A stretch of DNA of 64,000 nucleotides from Cyanobium sp. Tous-M-B4 (GTDB lineage: Bacteria; Cyanobacteriota; Cyanobacteriia; PCC-6307; Cyanobiaceae): the NCBI RefSeq assembly GCF_024345395.1, contig NZ_JAGQBA010000003.1, positions 350,130 through 414,129 of the forward strand, given 5' to 3'. Shown here in pieces: positions 53,624 through 62,305 of this stretch; positions within the stretch are counted from its first letter, which is position 1; every line of letters starts with the position of its first letter. A program made the position numbers and the translations under genes. Below the pieces are notes generated by a model, which saw only the letters and a program-made list of their open reading frames with translations, was not told where the DNA came from and did no database searches.

Positions 53624-55081
53624 ATGGGATTTCCTTCCTTCGACCTGGGCATCCCGCCGCCCACAACAACCGCAGTGCGGCCCAGGCAGTGGCAGAGCCG
53701 CCTGATCCAGCTGCTGCGGGCCCGCCTGCTCAACCACCAGCCTGGCGGCCATGACGTGCTGATCCATGCAGGACCGGGTGCGGGCAAAACCTTGGGCGCC
53801 CTGCTCAGCTTCATCGCCCTGCAGCGGGAGGGGAGGCTCGATCGCTTTTTGATCTTCTGCCACCGGAGCTCAATCGCCCATCAGTGGCTGGGAGCTGCGG
53901 AGCGCCTCAATCTGCGCCTGCTGGAGTGGGACCCGGGGCAGGGGCTATTAGCCCTCGAAGCAAATTCAAACTGGGATGGCCTGCTACTCAGCTATCAGTG
54001 CACGGCCCGGCACCGCCTTGCGCTCGAGGCAGCCCTACCCCGCATAGCCCTGGGGAAATGGCTGGCCATTGCCGATGAAGTGCACCACTTGGGCTTGGAT
54101 CCGGATGAACCAGAGACAGCAGCCTGGGGTTTCGCCTTCAGCCAGCTCACCGCTCCAGCCAAGCTGCGACTCGGCCTCACCGGCACCCCTTTCCGCGCCG
54201 ACAACCTGGCCTTCTGCGCCGCCCGACGGGTAAAAGTGCGCGAGGGGGATCAGGTGATCGAACGCATCGCCCCCGATTTGAGCGTGGAACCCCGCCAGCT
54301 GATCTTGGCCGGAGATGTGCGCCCCCTGGAATTTCGCTTCCAGGACGGCTGGGTCGAACACGGCAGGCCCCAGGCCTCCGCCGACACCGAAACCTCGCCC
54401 CTTTCAGCTGAAGCGCGGGAGAGCTGGCGAGCCCGCAACTTGCGCCGTGCCATCCAACTCGGAGATGCCAGCAGCATCGCCCTGCGGCTACTGCTCAAGG
54501 CCCGTCAAAGGCTGGAGCGGGTGCGGGCCCACCACCCCGAGGCGGGCGGGCTGGTGATCGCCCGCGACATCGCCCACGCCAGGCGCATCACCGGGCTGCT
54601 GGAGGAGGAGGGCGACCGGGTGCACCTGGTCCATTCCCAGGACCCCGAGGCCAGCGCCCGCCTGGCCGCCTTCCAGGCCGGCGAGGCGGACTGGCTAGTA
54701 AGCATTGATATGTGCGCCGAGGGCTTTGATGCCCCAAGACTGCGGGTAGTTGCTTACCTCACCACGGTGGTGACTCGCAGCCGCTTTGTACAGGCCATCA
54801 CCAGGGCTGTGCGCATGGATGGCCAACGCGCCGCCCTGGAGACCGTGCCGCGGCAGCCGTCCTATGTGTTCGCGCCAGCCGACCCATTGCTGATGAGCTA
54901 CGCCCGCAGCTGGTCCCTCAGCGAGCCCTACCTGATCAAGCCGAAGCAAGTAGCTAGAGAGCCGGACTCACTCGGCAGTGGCCAGGGAGGTTCCATACCC
55001 CTACAAGCTGTAGAAGCAAGAATCGGTGCGGTGATCAGCGTGGGGCCGGAGCTACCTAGTTTTCTGCAGCGAACGGCCTGA
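53624..55081 (+). CDS. SF2 DEVH-box helicase
   Basis: The 485-aa protein is a superfamily 2 helicase of the UvrB/RecG-like type. The Walker A is IHAGPGAGKTLG near 51, the DEVH box LAIADEVHHLGL near 150, motif III RLGLTGTPFR near 186 and motif VI RFVQAITRAVRMDGQRA near 395. It has no extra nuclease or HRDC domain. The substrate is unknown. ATG 53624 is used; a GTG is one codon upstream. Confidence 0.85.
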   Translation: MGFPSFDLGIPPPTTTAVRPRQWQSRLIQLLRARLLNHQPGGHDVLIHAGPGAGKTLGALLSFIALQREGRLDRFLIFCHRSSIAHQWLGAAERLNLRLLEWDPGQGLLALEANSNWDGLLLSYQCTARHRLALEAALPRIALGKWLAIADEVHHLGLDPDEPETAAWGFAFSQLTAPAKLRLGLTGTPFRADNLAFCAARRVKVREGDQVIERIAPDLSVEPRQLILAGDVRPLEFRFQDGWVEHGRPQASADTETSPLSAEARESWRARNLRRAIQLGDASSIALRLLLKARQRLERVRAHHPEAGGLVIARDIAHARRITGLLEEEGDRVHLVHSQDPEASARLAAFQAGEADWLVSIDMCAEGFDAPRLRVVAYLTTVVTRSRFVQAITRAVRMDGQRAALETVPRQPSYVFAPADPLLMSYARSWSLSEPYLIKPKQVAREPDSLGSGQGGSIPLQAVEARIGAVISVGPELPSFLQRTA

Positions 55082-55193
55082 AAACTGCTTTGGCGATACA
55101 AGGTTTAAGCGCAAATATGCGACGTTGTGTCAACCAATACCTCCGCAGGGCCCATAGCCCGGCAGCGTGGTCTGATCCAAGGGAGAGGGGAGC

Positions 55194-55430
55194 ATGGATG
55201 CCGCAGTGAATCGCCGCCTAACCGTTGCTGTCAGCTGGGCTTTGGCCCGCCGCGCCACCCTCGACGCCCTCGAACATTTCGAAGAAAGCTTTGCGGTCAC
55301 GGAGGAATTCCGAGAATGGCTGCTCTGCCTGGAAGAGCACCCGGAACTCCTTGCAGCAAGCGTGTTGATGGTGCCAAACGACCTGGGGCAGGGAATCCGG
55401 CCCGCCAGTGACGGCATCCTGGAAATATGA
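55194..55430 (+). CDS. Small hypothetical protein (78 aa)
   Basis: This soluble helical protein begins MDAAVNRRLTVAVSWALARR and contains LEHFEESFAVTEEFREWLLCLEEHPELLAAS. GGGGAG lies directly before the ATG at 55194, within a purine-rich stretch. No known motif is visible. It stands alone between the helicase and NTRC genes. Confidence 0.6.
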   Translation: MDAAVNRRLTVAVSWALARRATLDALEHFEESFAVTEEFREWLLCLEEHPELLAASVLMVPNDLGQGIRPASDGILEI

Positions 55431-55573
55431 GCCGATTTGAGATGCAAATCCGCAGCAGATTGCACTCAATTCTAAAGCAAATCTAAAGACATTTACGCCC
55501 GGCGCGCCGGGCCCTCCCTGCAAGCTGCTGCGCTGATCTCCTAGGCTCAACTCATAGTCGATCCGCTTAAGCA

Positions 55574-56953
55574 ATGACGGTTTCGGGGCTTTCAGTCGAA
55601 AACCTGGTGATCGTGGGATCAGGGCCCGCTGGCTACACCGCCGCCATTTACGCCGCCCGGGCCAATCTCAGCCCTGTACTGATCACGGGCTTCCAGGACG
55701 GTGGCATCCCTGGCGGTCAACTGATGACCACCACCCACGTTGAGAACTTCCCCGGCTTTCCCGACGGGATCATGGGGCCGGAGCTGATGGACAAAATGAA
55801 GGCCCAGGCAGTCCGCTGGGGCACCCGTCTGATTGAGGCCGATGCCACCGCGATCGACCTGTCCCAGCGGCCCTACCGCATCACTGCCGAAGGCCAAAGT
55901 ATTGAAACCCAGGCCGTGATCCTGGCCACCGGCGCCAGTGCCAACCGGCTAGGCCTGCCTAATGAGGAGCGCTTCTGGAGCCAGGGCATCAGCGCCTGTG
56001 CGATCTGCGACGGCGCCACTCCCCAGTTCCGTCAAGCCGAACTGGCCGTGGTGGGTGGGGGCGATTCCGCCTGTGAGGAGGCTGTTTATCTGACCAAATA
56101 CGGCAGCCACGTGCACCTGATCGTGCGCGGCGACAAGCTGCGGGCCAGTGGCGCCATGGCCGATCGGGTGCTCGCCAACCCCGCCATCACCGTGCATTGG
56201 AACCGCCAAGTGGCCGATGCCAGCGGTGGCGACTGGCTCGAAGCGATCACCCTGAGGGATCCCAGCAGCGGCACCAGCGAGGAGCTGCCGGTGAAGGGCC
56301 TCTTCTACGCCATTGGCCACACCCCCAACACCCGCCTGGTGCGAGGCCAATTGGAGGTTGATAGCCACGGTTACCTGGCTACTCAGGCTGGCCGCCCCGA
56401 AACCAGCGCCGCAGGGGTCTACGCCGCTGGCGACGTGGCCGATGCGGAATGGCGTCAGGGCATCACCGCAGCTGGTAGTGGTTGCCAGGCTGCCCTGGCA
56501 GCTGAGCGCTGGCTTACCCATCACGACCTGGCCGTCACGGTGAGCCATGAACCCGTAGAACCAGCCCCCGTCGGCGAACCGGTGCGCACTGCCACCAGCG
56601 ACGCCGACAACTATGACGCTGACGCCCTTTGGCAGAAGGGAGGATTTGCCCTGCGCAAGCTGTATCACGACAGCAGCAAGCCCCTGCTGGTCGTCTACAC
56701 CTCACCGACCTGCGGTCCCTGCCACGTGCTTAAGCCCCAACTCAAGCGCGTGCTCGATGAGCTTGGCGGTGCTGCCCAAGGAGTGGAGATCGACATCGAG
56801 GCCGAGCAAGAGATTGCCAGCCAAGCCGGTGTTACCGGCACCCCGACCGTGCAGCTGTTCCACAACAAGGAGCTCAAGCAGTCCTTTAAGGGCGTCAAGC
56901 AGCGCAGCGAATTCAAAGTCGCGATTGAAGCCCTGCTAGGCGTTGCCGAATGA
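55574..56953 (+). CDS. ntrC: NADPH-thioredoxin reductase C (NTRC)
   Basis: This 459-aa fusion has an FAD/NADPH reductase domain and a C-terminal thioredoxin domain, the NTRC layout of cyanobacteria and plastids. It reduces 2-Cys peroxiredoxin and redox-controlled targets with NADPH. Visible blocks are VIVGSGPAGYTAAIYAARA, the reductase disulfide CAIC near 140 and VVGGGDSACEEAVYL near 160; GVYAAGDVADAEWRQGITAAGSG closes the FAD domain. The thioredoxin active site is SPTCGPCHVLKP near 378. The symbol is that of the plant-type enzyme, not the NtrC regulator. Confidence 0.96.
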   Translation: MTVSGLSVENLVIVGSGPAGYTAAIYAARANLSPVLITGFQDGGIPGGQLMTTTHVENFPGFPDGIMGPELMDKMKAQAVRWGTRLIEADATAIDLSQRPYRITAEGQSIETQAVILATGASANRLGLPNEERFWSQGISACAICDGATPQFRQAELAVVGGGDSACEEAVYLTKYGSHVHLIVRGDKLRASGAMADRVLANPAITVHWNRQVADASGGDWLEAITLRDPSSGTSEELPVKGLFYAIGHTPNTRLVRGQLEVDSHGYLATQAGRPETSAAGVYAAGDVADAEWRQGITAAGSGCQAALAAERWLTHHDLAVTVSHEPVEPAPVGEPVRTATSDADNYDADALWQKGGFALRKLYHDSSKPLLVVYTSPTCGPCHVLKPQLKRVLDELGGAAQGVEIDIEAEQEIASQAGVTGTPTVQLFHNKELKQSFKGVKQRSEFKVAIEALLGVAE

Positions 56954-56992
56954 AGCTGGCGCTCAACGCCGCCGTCGCACCGAGAGGTGCGC

Positions 56993-57259
56993 TCAACGCC
57001 TCCTAGGCCCACCTGGGCGGTTACCGCCGGGACGGGGACCGGCAGCCGCATTGCGCTCCCGGTAGGTGATGCGGCCGCGGGTGAGGTCGTAGGGGCTGAT
57101 CTCAACCAGTACCTTGTCACCCGCCAGCAGCTTGATCCTGAATTTAGTCAGCTTGCCTGCCGCCCGGCAGAGACATTGGTGACCAGCCGGCTGTTCCAGG
57201 GTCACTAGGTAAAACCCGTTTCCCTGTTCTTTTTCAATCACACCGGAGGTCTCGATCAT
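56993..57259 (-). CDS. IF-1-like OB-fold protein (second infA-type gene)
   Basis: This 88-aa protein resembles translation initiation factor IF-1: GVIEKEQGNGFYLVTLEQ at the start, an LAGDKVLVEISPYDLTRGRITYRER block, and the IF-1 fold length of about 70 residues, followed by an Arg/Gly/Pro-rich tail. The centre differs from the ribosomal-operon infA, with CLCRAAGKL replacing the usual AHISGKI. It may be a specialised or stress-related paralogue. It is convergent with the NTRC gene. Confidence 0.85.
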   Translation of the reverse strand: MIETSGVIEKEQGNGFYLVTLEQPAGHQCLCRAAGKLTKFRIKLLAGDKVLVEISPYDLTRGRITYRERNAAAGPRPGGNRPGGPRRR

Positions 57260-57356
57260 GCGGGGGCGCTGTCTTGAGGTTCAATCGTTCCAAATAGCTT
57301 AATTGCCGCCCGACAGGCGATAGGGTCTGGCTCACTCGTGCCGTTTTGGCTTCACC

Positions 57357-57446
57357 ATGGTTTTGCCGCCAATTTCGTTGGATCTGGGGCTACTGCTGAT
57401 CTCCATCGGTGTGGTGAACCTCTGGAAAGCCCGTCAAGCCAGCTGA
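57357..57446 (+). CDS. Possible 29-aa single-helix membrane protein
   Basis: An ATG at 57357 opens 29 codons beginning MVLPPISLDLGLLLISIG and ending WKARQAS. The peptide looks like a small photosynthetic-type membrane subunit (one hydrophobic helix followed by a basic tail), but matches none I can name. No clear ribosome-binding site was seen. It overlaps no other gene and could be chance. Confidence 0.35.
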   Translation: MVLPPISLDLGLLLISIGVVNLWKARQAS

Positions 57447-57456
57447 ACCCAGGCCG

Positions 57457-58140
57457 CTGACCACCCTTCTTTTCCACAAGCCCTACGGGGTACTAAGCCA
57501 GTTCACGCCAGAAGCCGGCTGTGACTGGGCTTGTTTGGCGGAGTTCATCTCGATTCCGCAGGTTTACGCCGCCGGCAGGCTCGATGCCGATAGCGAGGGA
57601 TTGCTGCTGCTGACCAGCAATGGACGCCTGCAGCAACGCCTCACCGACCCCCGCTTTGGCCACTGGCGCCGCTACTGGGTGCAGGTTGAAGGAGAGGCAG
57701 CTGCCCACCCTGAGGCTTTGGAGCGACTACGCAGCGGCCTTTTAATTCAGGGCCAGCGCACTTTGCCGGCTAGGGCTGAGGCGATCAGCGATCCATGCCT
57801 GCCAGAGCGCAGCCCGCCGATCCGTCGGCGGGCCGCCATTCCCACCAGCTGGCTGCAACTGGAGCTGCAGGAAGGCCGCAACCGTCAGGTGCGTCGCATG
57901 ACGGCCGCCGTAAATCTGCCCACCCTGAGACTGCTGAGGGTCGCCATCGACCTCATGGACGGAACCGCCCCGCTCGAGCTCAATGGCCTGGCAGCGGGGC
58001 AATGGCGTGAGGTGAACGGAGCCGAAAGCCAGCGACTCGAGCAACTGCTTAAGCCATCGCGGGCCATGGAAAAAATCTCACCTGGGCGGGGCGGCCGGGC
58101 CGGCGGCGGGAAATCAGGGCGGGGCGCTGGGGGTGGATAG
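57457..58140 (+). CDS. RluE/RluF-type rRNA pseudouridine synthase, apparent CTG start
   Basis: The protein of about 227 aa is of the RsuA/RluE group without an S4 domain. LLFHKPYGVLSQFTPE is the conserved N-terminal block, GRLDADSEGLLLLTSNG the catalytic block (Asp nucleophile) and EGRNRQVRRMTAAV the next. A Gly/Arg-rich tail ends the protein. The HKPYGV block lies upstream of the TTG at 57535, and there is no ATG, GTG or TTG between it and the preceding in-frame stop. The CTG at 57457 is the best available start. Confidence 0.78.
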   Translation: MTTLLFHKPYGVLSQFTPEAGCDWACLAEFISIPQVYAAGRLDADSEGLLLLTSNGRLQQRLTDPRFGHWRRYWVQVEGEAAAHPEALERLRSGLLIQGQRTLPARAEAISDPCLPERSPPIRRRAAIPTSWLQLELQEGRNRQVRRMTAAVNLPTLRLLRVAIDLMDGTAPLELNGLAAGQWREVNGAESQRLEQLLKPSRAMEKISPGRGGRAGGGKSGRGAGGG

Positions 58141-58146
58141 GGCGGC

Positions 58147-58362
58147 TTAGCCGAGCACGTCCTTGAGCTCCCGCACGCTCTGCAACTGGCCGTAGTAGTA
58201 ATTGGCACGAGCCCGCCGGTCAGCATCATCGAGGCCATCGAAAGCATCGAAACCCAGGGTTTGCCATAGCTCGTGGCCGCAGGCCCGATTGAGCTCTTCG
58301 GTGGCCTCAGCCTCAAGGTTGGCCAAACGGCGCTGCAAATTTTTGATCTGGGCAACCGACAT
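58147..58362 (-). CDS. Conserved hypothetical protein (71 aa)
   Basis: This small helical protein has IKNLQRRLANLEAEATEELNRACG near the start and a DDADRRARANYYYGQLQSVREL segment. Its length and charged helices suggest a coiled-coil or protein-binding role. No function is known to me. It converges on the pseudouridine synthase gene, 6 bases apart, and lies 66 bases from ycf39. Confidence 0.6.
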   Translation of the reverse strand: MSVAQIKNLQRRLANLEAEATEELNRACGHELWQTLGFDAFDGLDDADRRARANYYYGQLQSVRELKDVLG

Positions 58363-58428
58363 TCACTCTCCCAAGCAACGAATCAATAGTACAGCTGAAC
58401 TTATAGCCGCCGCAGTGGGTGCCAGGGC

Positions 58429-59391
58429 TTAAAAGGGCAGCTTCTTCTTGGCTTCCTTGTCGAGGTCAGTCTCCATCTCGCGCAGGCGGCGCAGGATCGT
58501 GTCGTAGTACTCCTTGAGATAGCCCTCCAGGCCGGTGGTTTCAGCCGGGTCTAGCCCGAAGGCCTCGTAGCTGGCGTCCATTGGTGCATCGAGAGCTGAG
58601 CCCCCACCGGTGACCGCTTCAAAAGCCAGCCGCTCGGCCACGTTGAGGCTGGCCTCAAAGAAGCCGGTCACAGAGCGCATCAAGCCCAGCAAGGCAGGCG
58701 GCACCCGAAAAGTGCGGGCTTCCTTACCCGTGAACCGCTCACAGAGCTGGGTGATTTCGCTGGTGGTCCAGGCCCGGGGACCCACCACTGGAAAAGCTTG
58801 GCGAATGGTTTGGTCTCGCTCCAAAGCCGCTACGGCAAAGCGGGCCATGTCCTGGGTGTTCATGTAGGCGATTGGGGTGGGCGAGCCACTCACCCAAACC
58901 GTCTGGCTTTCCAGCACGGGAATCGCAAACTGACTGATTACCCCCTGCATGAAGGCAACGCCGCGCAAAATTGTGTAGTCAAAATCCGAGGCCATCAACC
59001 AGTCTTCGGCGCATGCCTTGATGTCCATCAAGGGCACGTCGCGGTGCTGATGCGCATCTAACAGGGATACAAACACCAGACGCTTCAGCGAAGCGGCCTG
59101 GCAGGCGGCGAATAAATTCTGGTTGCCTTTCCAGTCGATGTCGTAGGCGCTGGCGGAATCTGTAGCGCGGGCTGTGGCCGCGTCTATTACTGCGTCCTGA
59201 CCTTCCAGGGCATAGGCAAGGCTTTCAGGCTCAAGCAGGTCGCCGCGGGTGAGCTCACAGCCCCATTCCTGCAGAAAAGCTGCCTTGCGCGGAGAGCGCA
59301 CCATGCAGCGCACCTGATGGCCTGCATCGAGGGCACGACGGGCTACTTGCCGGCCCAGGGTGCCCGTTCCGCCAACCACCAAAACCTGCAT
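58429..59391 (-). CDS. ycf39: Ycf39-type atypical SDR (photosystem II assembly)
   Basis: The 320-aa atypical SDR has the NAD(P) loop VVGGTGTLGRQVARRALDAGH near residue 6. The KRLVFVSLLDAHQHRDVPLMDIK block matches the Ycf39 pattern. In cyanobacteria Ycf39 helps insert chlorophyll into D1 during photosystem II assembly. The ATG at 59391 is used. It lies about 80 bases downstream of petM on the same strand. Confidence 0.88.
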   Translation of the reverse strand: MQVLVVGGTGTLGRQVARRALDAGHQVRCMVRSPRKAAFLQEWGCELTRGDLLEPESLAYALEGQDAVIDAATARATDSASAYDIDWKGNQNLFAACQAASLKRLVFVSLLDAHQHRDVPLMDIKACAEDWLMASDFDYTILRGVAFMQGVISQFAIPVLESQTVWVSGSPTPIAYMNTQDMARFAVAALERDQTIRQAFPVVGPRAWTTSEITQLCERFTGKEARTFRVPPALLGLMRSVTGFFEASLNVAERLAFEAVTGGGSALDAPMDASYEAFGLDPAETTGLEGYLKEYYDTILRRLREMETDLDKEAKKKLPF

Positions 59392-59473
59392 TAGCAACCT
59401 TCAAGCGGGCCCGAGCCTAGGTGTCCGACGGGTCGAGCCGGGAGCAGAGGGGGATCTAACTGGCCTTTGGGGC

Positions 59474-59575
59474 TCAGTCGTTGTCGGCCAGCTTCAAAAG
59501 CAGGGCACCGCCGGCAAGACCAACGGGGATCAGTATCCAAAACAAAGCTGCGGTACCGAAAATTTCAGCAGCCAT
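59474..59575 (-). CDS. petM: Cytochrome b6f complex subunit PetM
   Basis: The 33-aa peptide starts [20 protein letters not shown], has one hydrophobic helix and ends [10 protein letters not shown], which matches PetM (subunit VII) in length and sequence. It is too short for most ORF filters. It lies on the minus strand just before ycf39, so photosynthetic complex genes cluster here. Confidence 0.9.
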   Translation of the reverse strand: MAAEIFGTAALFWILIPVGLAGGALLLKLADND

Positions 59576-59598
59576 GGCGAAATGAGTGGAAGTCCATC

Positions 59599-60831
59599 CT
59601 ATTTAGCAGTGCCAGTGGCCATTCCAACCAACTGAGCGGCGGTCTGCAGGATCTCGGCCCAGGTTGCATCGCTGCGCAGCTGACCCGGCATCACCCCACT
59701 GACCTGGGCCGACCACCCCCCCTCCCGCAGGGCCGCCACCAGGCTGAGCAGCGGTGGCGCCCCCCACTTAAGGCGGCGCGCGATTTCGGCCATCGGCCAG
59801 CAGCGGGCCGGAAGTCCCCTATCCGCAAGCAGACGGGCAAGCAGGCGAGCCCCCTCCGCACTGAGGCTTGCCCCTGGATCAACCTCAGCGAAGATCTGCA
59901 TTTCAGCCAGCAGCTCAGGCTCCTGCAACGGGCCGATCCACAGAGGGCCGCTGATCGCCAGCGGCGCAATCTCGCCGGCAGGGCAATGGCAGGGGAGCCA
60001 CTGACGCAAGCGAATCAATGGCTGCACCTGCTGATCGCCGCAGCCATGGCAGTGGGCCAGCATGCCGAGGTAATGCTCCTCCCCTGGCTCGCTGAGGCGG
60101 CGCAGGCGCACCGCGCTGCGAAAAGTGCGCCCTTCACTGAAACTAAATAGGGGCTCGATGCCCCGGCCCAAGGCCCAGGCCGCTCGAGCCACGCTGCCAA
60201 GTTGCAGGCGCAGGGCCAGCTCCCAGCTGGCGGGATGGGCCCGGGCCGCCGCCCCCAGCAGCCGAATCGCAGCCGGGCGGTCGTGGCCGGTGGGGGAGCG
60301 GCCATCGGTGCTGGCTAGGTAAAGCACACCCCCGAAGGAGACAGCCTCCAGAGCTAGGGGCAGCAGGGCCGTGGGGCAGCCAAAGCCATCCAGGTCTAGG
60401 AGCTCGAAACGCTCCTGGCGCTGCAGGCAATCCGCCAGCAGATGCTGGGCAGTAAGGGCGCTGCAACGCAAACCCGCCAGAGATGCCAGGTTTTCACGCA
60501 GCAAAGGCAGCCGATCCGGATCAGCGTCGTTAGCCCACACCGCCTCGGCTCCAGCCTCCAGGCCGTAGCGCAAGGCCCGGATGCCGCAGCCGGCCATGGC
60601 ATCGAGCACCCGCAAGGGGCCGCGGGCCGCCAGCGTGCGGGCGAGCAGCACCCCCAGATCCCGAGAAGGACGCGACTCCGGCCTAAAAAAGCCGGCGCCG
60701 GGCAACAGGCGAGCCCGTCCTTCGCAATAGTGAGCGTCGGTGTGCTGGCTCAGGAGATCAACCGTGGCTGCAACAGTCCAGCCTGCACCTCCACCCGCGG
60801 CGGACGGCAGCTCGGGGGCGGAGTGGGGCAT
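59599..60831 (-). CDS. trm1: tRNA N2,N2-dimethylguanosine methyltransferase (Trm1)
   Basis: The roughly 410-aa protein is Trm1-like, a family typical of Archaea and Eukarya but present in cyanobacteria and Aquifex. Blocks are [39 protein letters not shown] (SAM loop), [15 protein letters not shown] and [17 protein letters not shown] (the DPFG-like site). A Cys-rich zinc region (HCHGCG and CHCPAGE) follows. ATG 60831 overlaps the divergent hydrolase by 68 bases; a later non-ATG start is possible. Confidence 0.88.
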   Translation of the reverse strand: MPHSAPELPSAAGGGAGWTVAATVDLLSQHTDAHYCEGRARLLPGAGFFRPESRPSRDLGVLLARTLAARGPLRVLDAMAGCGIRALRYGLEAGAEAVWANDADPDRLPLLRENLASLAGLRCSALTAQHLLADCLQRQERFELLDLDGFGCPTALLPLALEAVSFGGVLYLASTDGRSPTGHDRPAAIRLLGAAARAHPASWELALRLQLGSVARAAWALGRGIEPLFSFSEGRTFRSAVRLRRLSEPGEEHYLGMLAHCHGCGDQQVQPLIRLRQWLPCHCPAGEIAPLAISGPLWIGPLQEPELLAEMQIFAEVDPGASLSAEGARLLARLLADRGLPARCWPMAEIARRLKWGAPPLLSLVAALREGGWSAQVSGVMPGQLRSDATWAEILQTAAQLVGMATGTAK

Positions 60832-61738
60832 CCACGCCGATTGGCTCTGGCGAGGCGAGCGCTGCCACTGGCGGGTGCTGGGGGAAGAAAATGCCCCGGC
60901 CCTGCTGCTTGTGCATGGCTTCGCCGCCGGCAGCGGCCACTGGCGCCACAACGCTGCGGTGCTGGCTGCAGCCGGCTGGCGGGTGTATGGCATTGATTTA
61001 ATCGGCTTCGGCGCCTCAAGCCAGCCGTCCCTGCGACTGGACAACCGCCTCTGGGCCAGGCAGCTGCAGGACTTTCTCGAGCAGGTGGTGCAGGGGCCAG
61101 CCGTGCTGGTAGGCCATTCCCTCGGCGGTCTGGTGGCCCTCAGCTGCGCGGTGTTTTTTCCCCAGCTGGTGCGAGCCGTCGTGGCAGCCCCCCTACCCGA
61201 CCCAACCTTGCTGCTGGCGGACAGCAGCAGCCCACCCCGCCGCCGGCCCTGGCAACGCCGGCTGCAGCGCTGGCTCGTGACCCTGCTCTGCCGGCTGCTG
61301 CCTCTGGAGCTACTGGTGCCCCTGATTGCCCACTCGCCCCTGCTGGATCTAGGCATCCAGTCGGCCTACAGCAAAGCTGTGATCGGCGACAGGGACCTAC
61401 ACCGGCTGATTGCCAGGCCAGCCCGGCGGCCTGGAGCGGTGCGGGCCCTGCGGGCGATGAGCATCGCCATGGCCCTACGTCCCTACGGAGCCACCGCCCC
61501 AGCCCTGCTACGGAGGCTGGGCCGTCCCCTGCTGTTGATCTGGGGGCAGCGCGACCGACTGGTGCCCGTTCAGGTAGCCCAGCAGGTGCGGCGGCTGCGG
61601 CCCGAGCTACCCCTAACGGTGCTGCCTGGCAGTGGTCACTGTCCCCATGACGAACATGCCGACGCCTTTAATGCCGCCTTACTTCAATGGCTTGATCAAT
61701 TGCCAGCCGCCGAGACCCTTTCTGGGCCTGGGCGGTAA
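60764..61738 (+). CDS. Alpha/beta-fold hydrolase
   Basis: This 324-aa hydrolase has LLLVHGFAAGSGHW near residue 45, the nucleophile elbow VLVGHSLGGLVAL near 113, an acid LIWGQRDRLVP near 265 and a His PGSGHCPHDEHAD near 290. It lacks a signal peptide. Cyanobacterial relatives include chlorophyllase-like or haloperoxidase-like proteins, but the substrate is unknown. The GTG at 60764 follows AGGAG by 7 bases, which settles the start against an earlier GTG at 60740. Confidence 0.85.
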   Translation: MAATVQPAPPPAADGSSGAEWGIHADWLWRGERCHWRVLGEENAPALLLVHGFAAGSGHWRHNAAVLAAAGWRVYGIDLIGFGASSQPSLRLDNRLWARQLQDFLEQVVQGPAVLVGHSLGGLVALSCAVFFPQLVRAVVAAPLPDPTLLLADSSSPPRRRPWQRRLQRWLVTLLCRLLPLELLVPLIAHSPLLDLGIQSAYSKAVIGDRDLHRLIARPARRPGAVRALRAMSIAMALRPYGATAPALLRRLGRPLLLIWGQRDRLVPVQVAQQVRRLRPELPLTVLPGSGHCPHDEHADAFNAALLQWLDQLPAAETLSGPGR

Positions 61739-61774
61739 CTTGGAATGCAGCCACCGCCGCGGGTCCCTCAGGAG

Positions 61775-62305
61775 ATGAAACACACCCTTTCGGTGTTGGT
61801 GGAAGACGAATCCGGCGCCCTCAGCCGCATCTCCGGCCTATTCGCCCGCCGCGGCTTCAACATTGAAAGCCTGGCGGTGGGTCCCGCTGAAAAAGCTGGC
61901 GTTTCCAGGCTCACCATGGTGGTCGCAGGTGACGATCACACCCTCGAGCAGATGACAAAGCAGCTCGACAAGCTGGTCAACGTGCTGGGGGTGATTGATC
62001 TATCCCACATACCTGCCGTCGAGAGGGAGCTGATGCTGCTGAAGGTGTCGGCTCCTGCCGAAACCCGCAGCGCCATCCTGGATCTGGTTCAGGTGTTTCG
62101 GGCCAATGTGGTCGACGTTGCCGATGACGCCTTGACGCTTGAGGTGGTGGGCGATCCAGGCAAGCTCGTCGCCCTCGAACAAGTGATGGAGGGCTACGGC
62201 ATCCTTGAAATCGCCCGCACCGGCAAGGTGGCATTGGAGCGGGCTTCGGGCGTCAACACGGCTTTCCTGAAGGTCACCGCATCCAGCAAGCGGGTACCCG
62301 CTTAA
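61775..62305 (+). CDS. ilvN: Acetolactate synthase regulatory subunit
   Basis: This 176-aa subunit controls branched-chain amino-acid synthesis. An ACT domain at the N-terminus ([28 protein letters not shown]) binds valine, and [15 protein letters not shown] residues near 85 begin the C-terminal domain. I chose ATG 61775 because the family starts [12 protein letters not shown]. An upstream ATG at 61745 is possible: the AGGAG next to 61775 touches the start codon and may serve neither well. It overlaps the convergent cyclophilin by 4 bases. Confidence 0.93.
   Translation: MKHTLSVLVEDESGALSRISGLFARRGFNIESLAVGPAEKAGVSRLTMVVAGDDHTLEQMTKQLDKLVNVLGVIDLSHIPAVERELMLLKVSAPAETRSAILDLVQVFRANVVDVADDALTLEVVGDPGKLVALEQVMEGYGILEIARTGKVALERASGVNTAFLKVTASSKRVPA

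Noticed and set aside
55949..56668. Minus-strand ORF of 239 codons antisense to NTRC
   Set aside because: The NTRC frame has the redox and FAD motifs. The antisense product has no recognisable domain.
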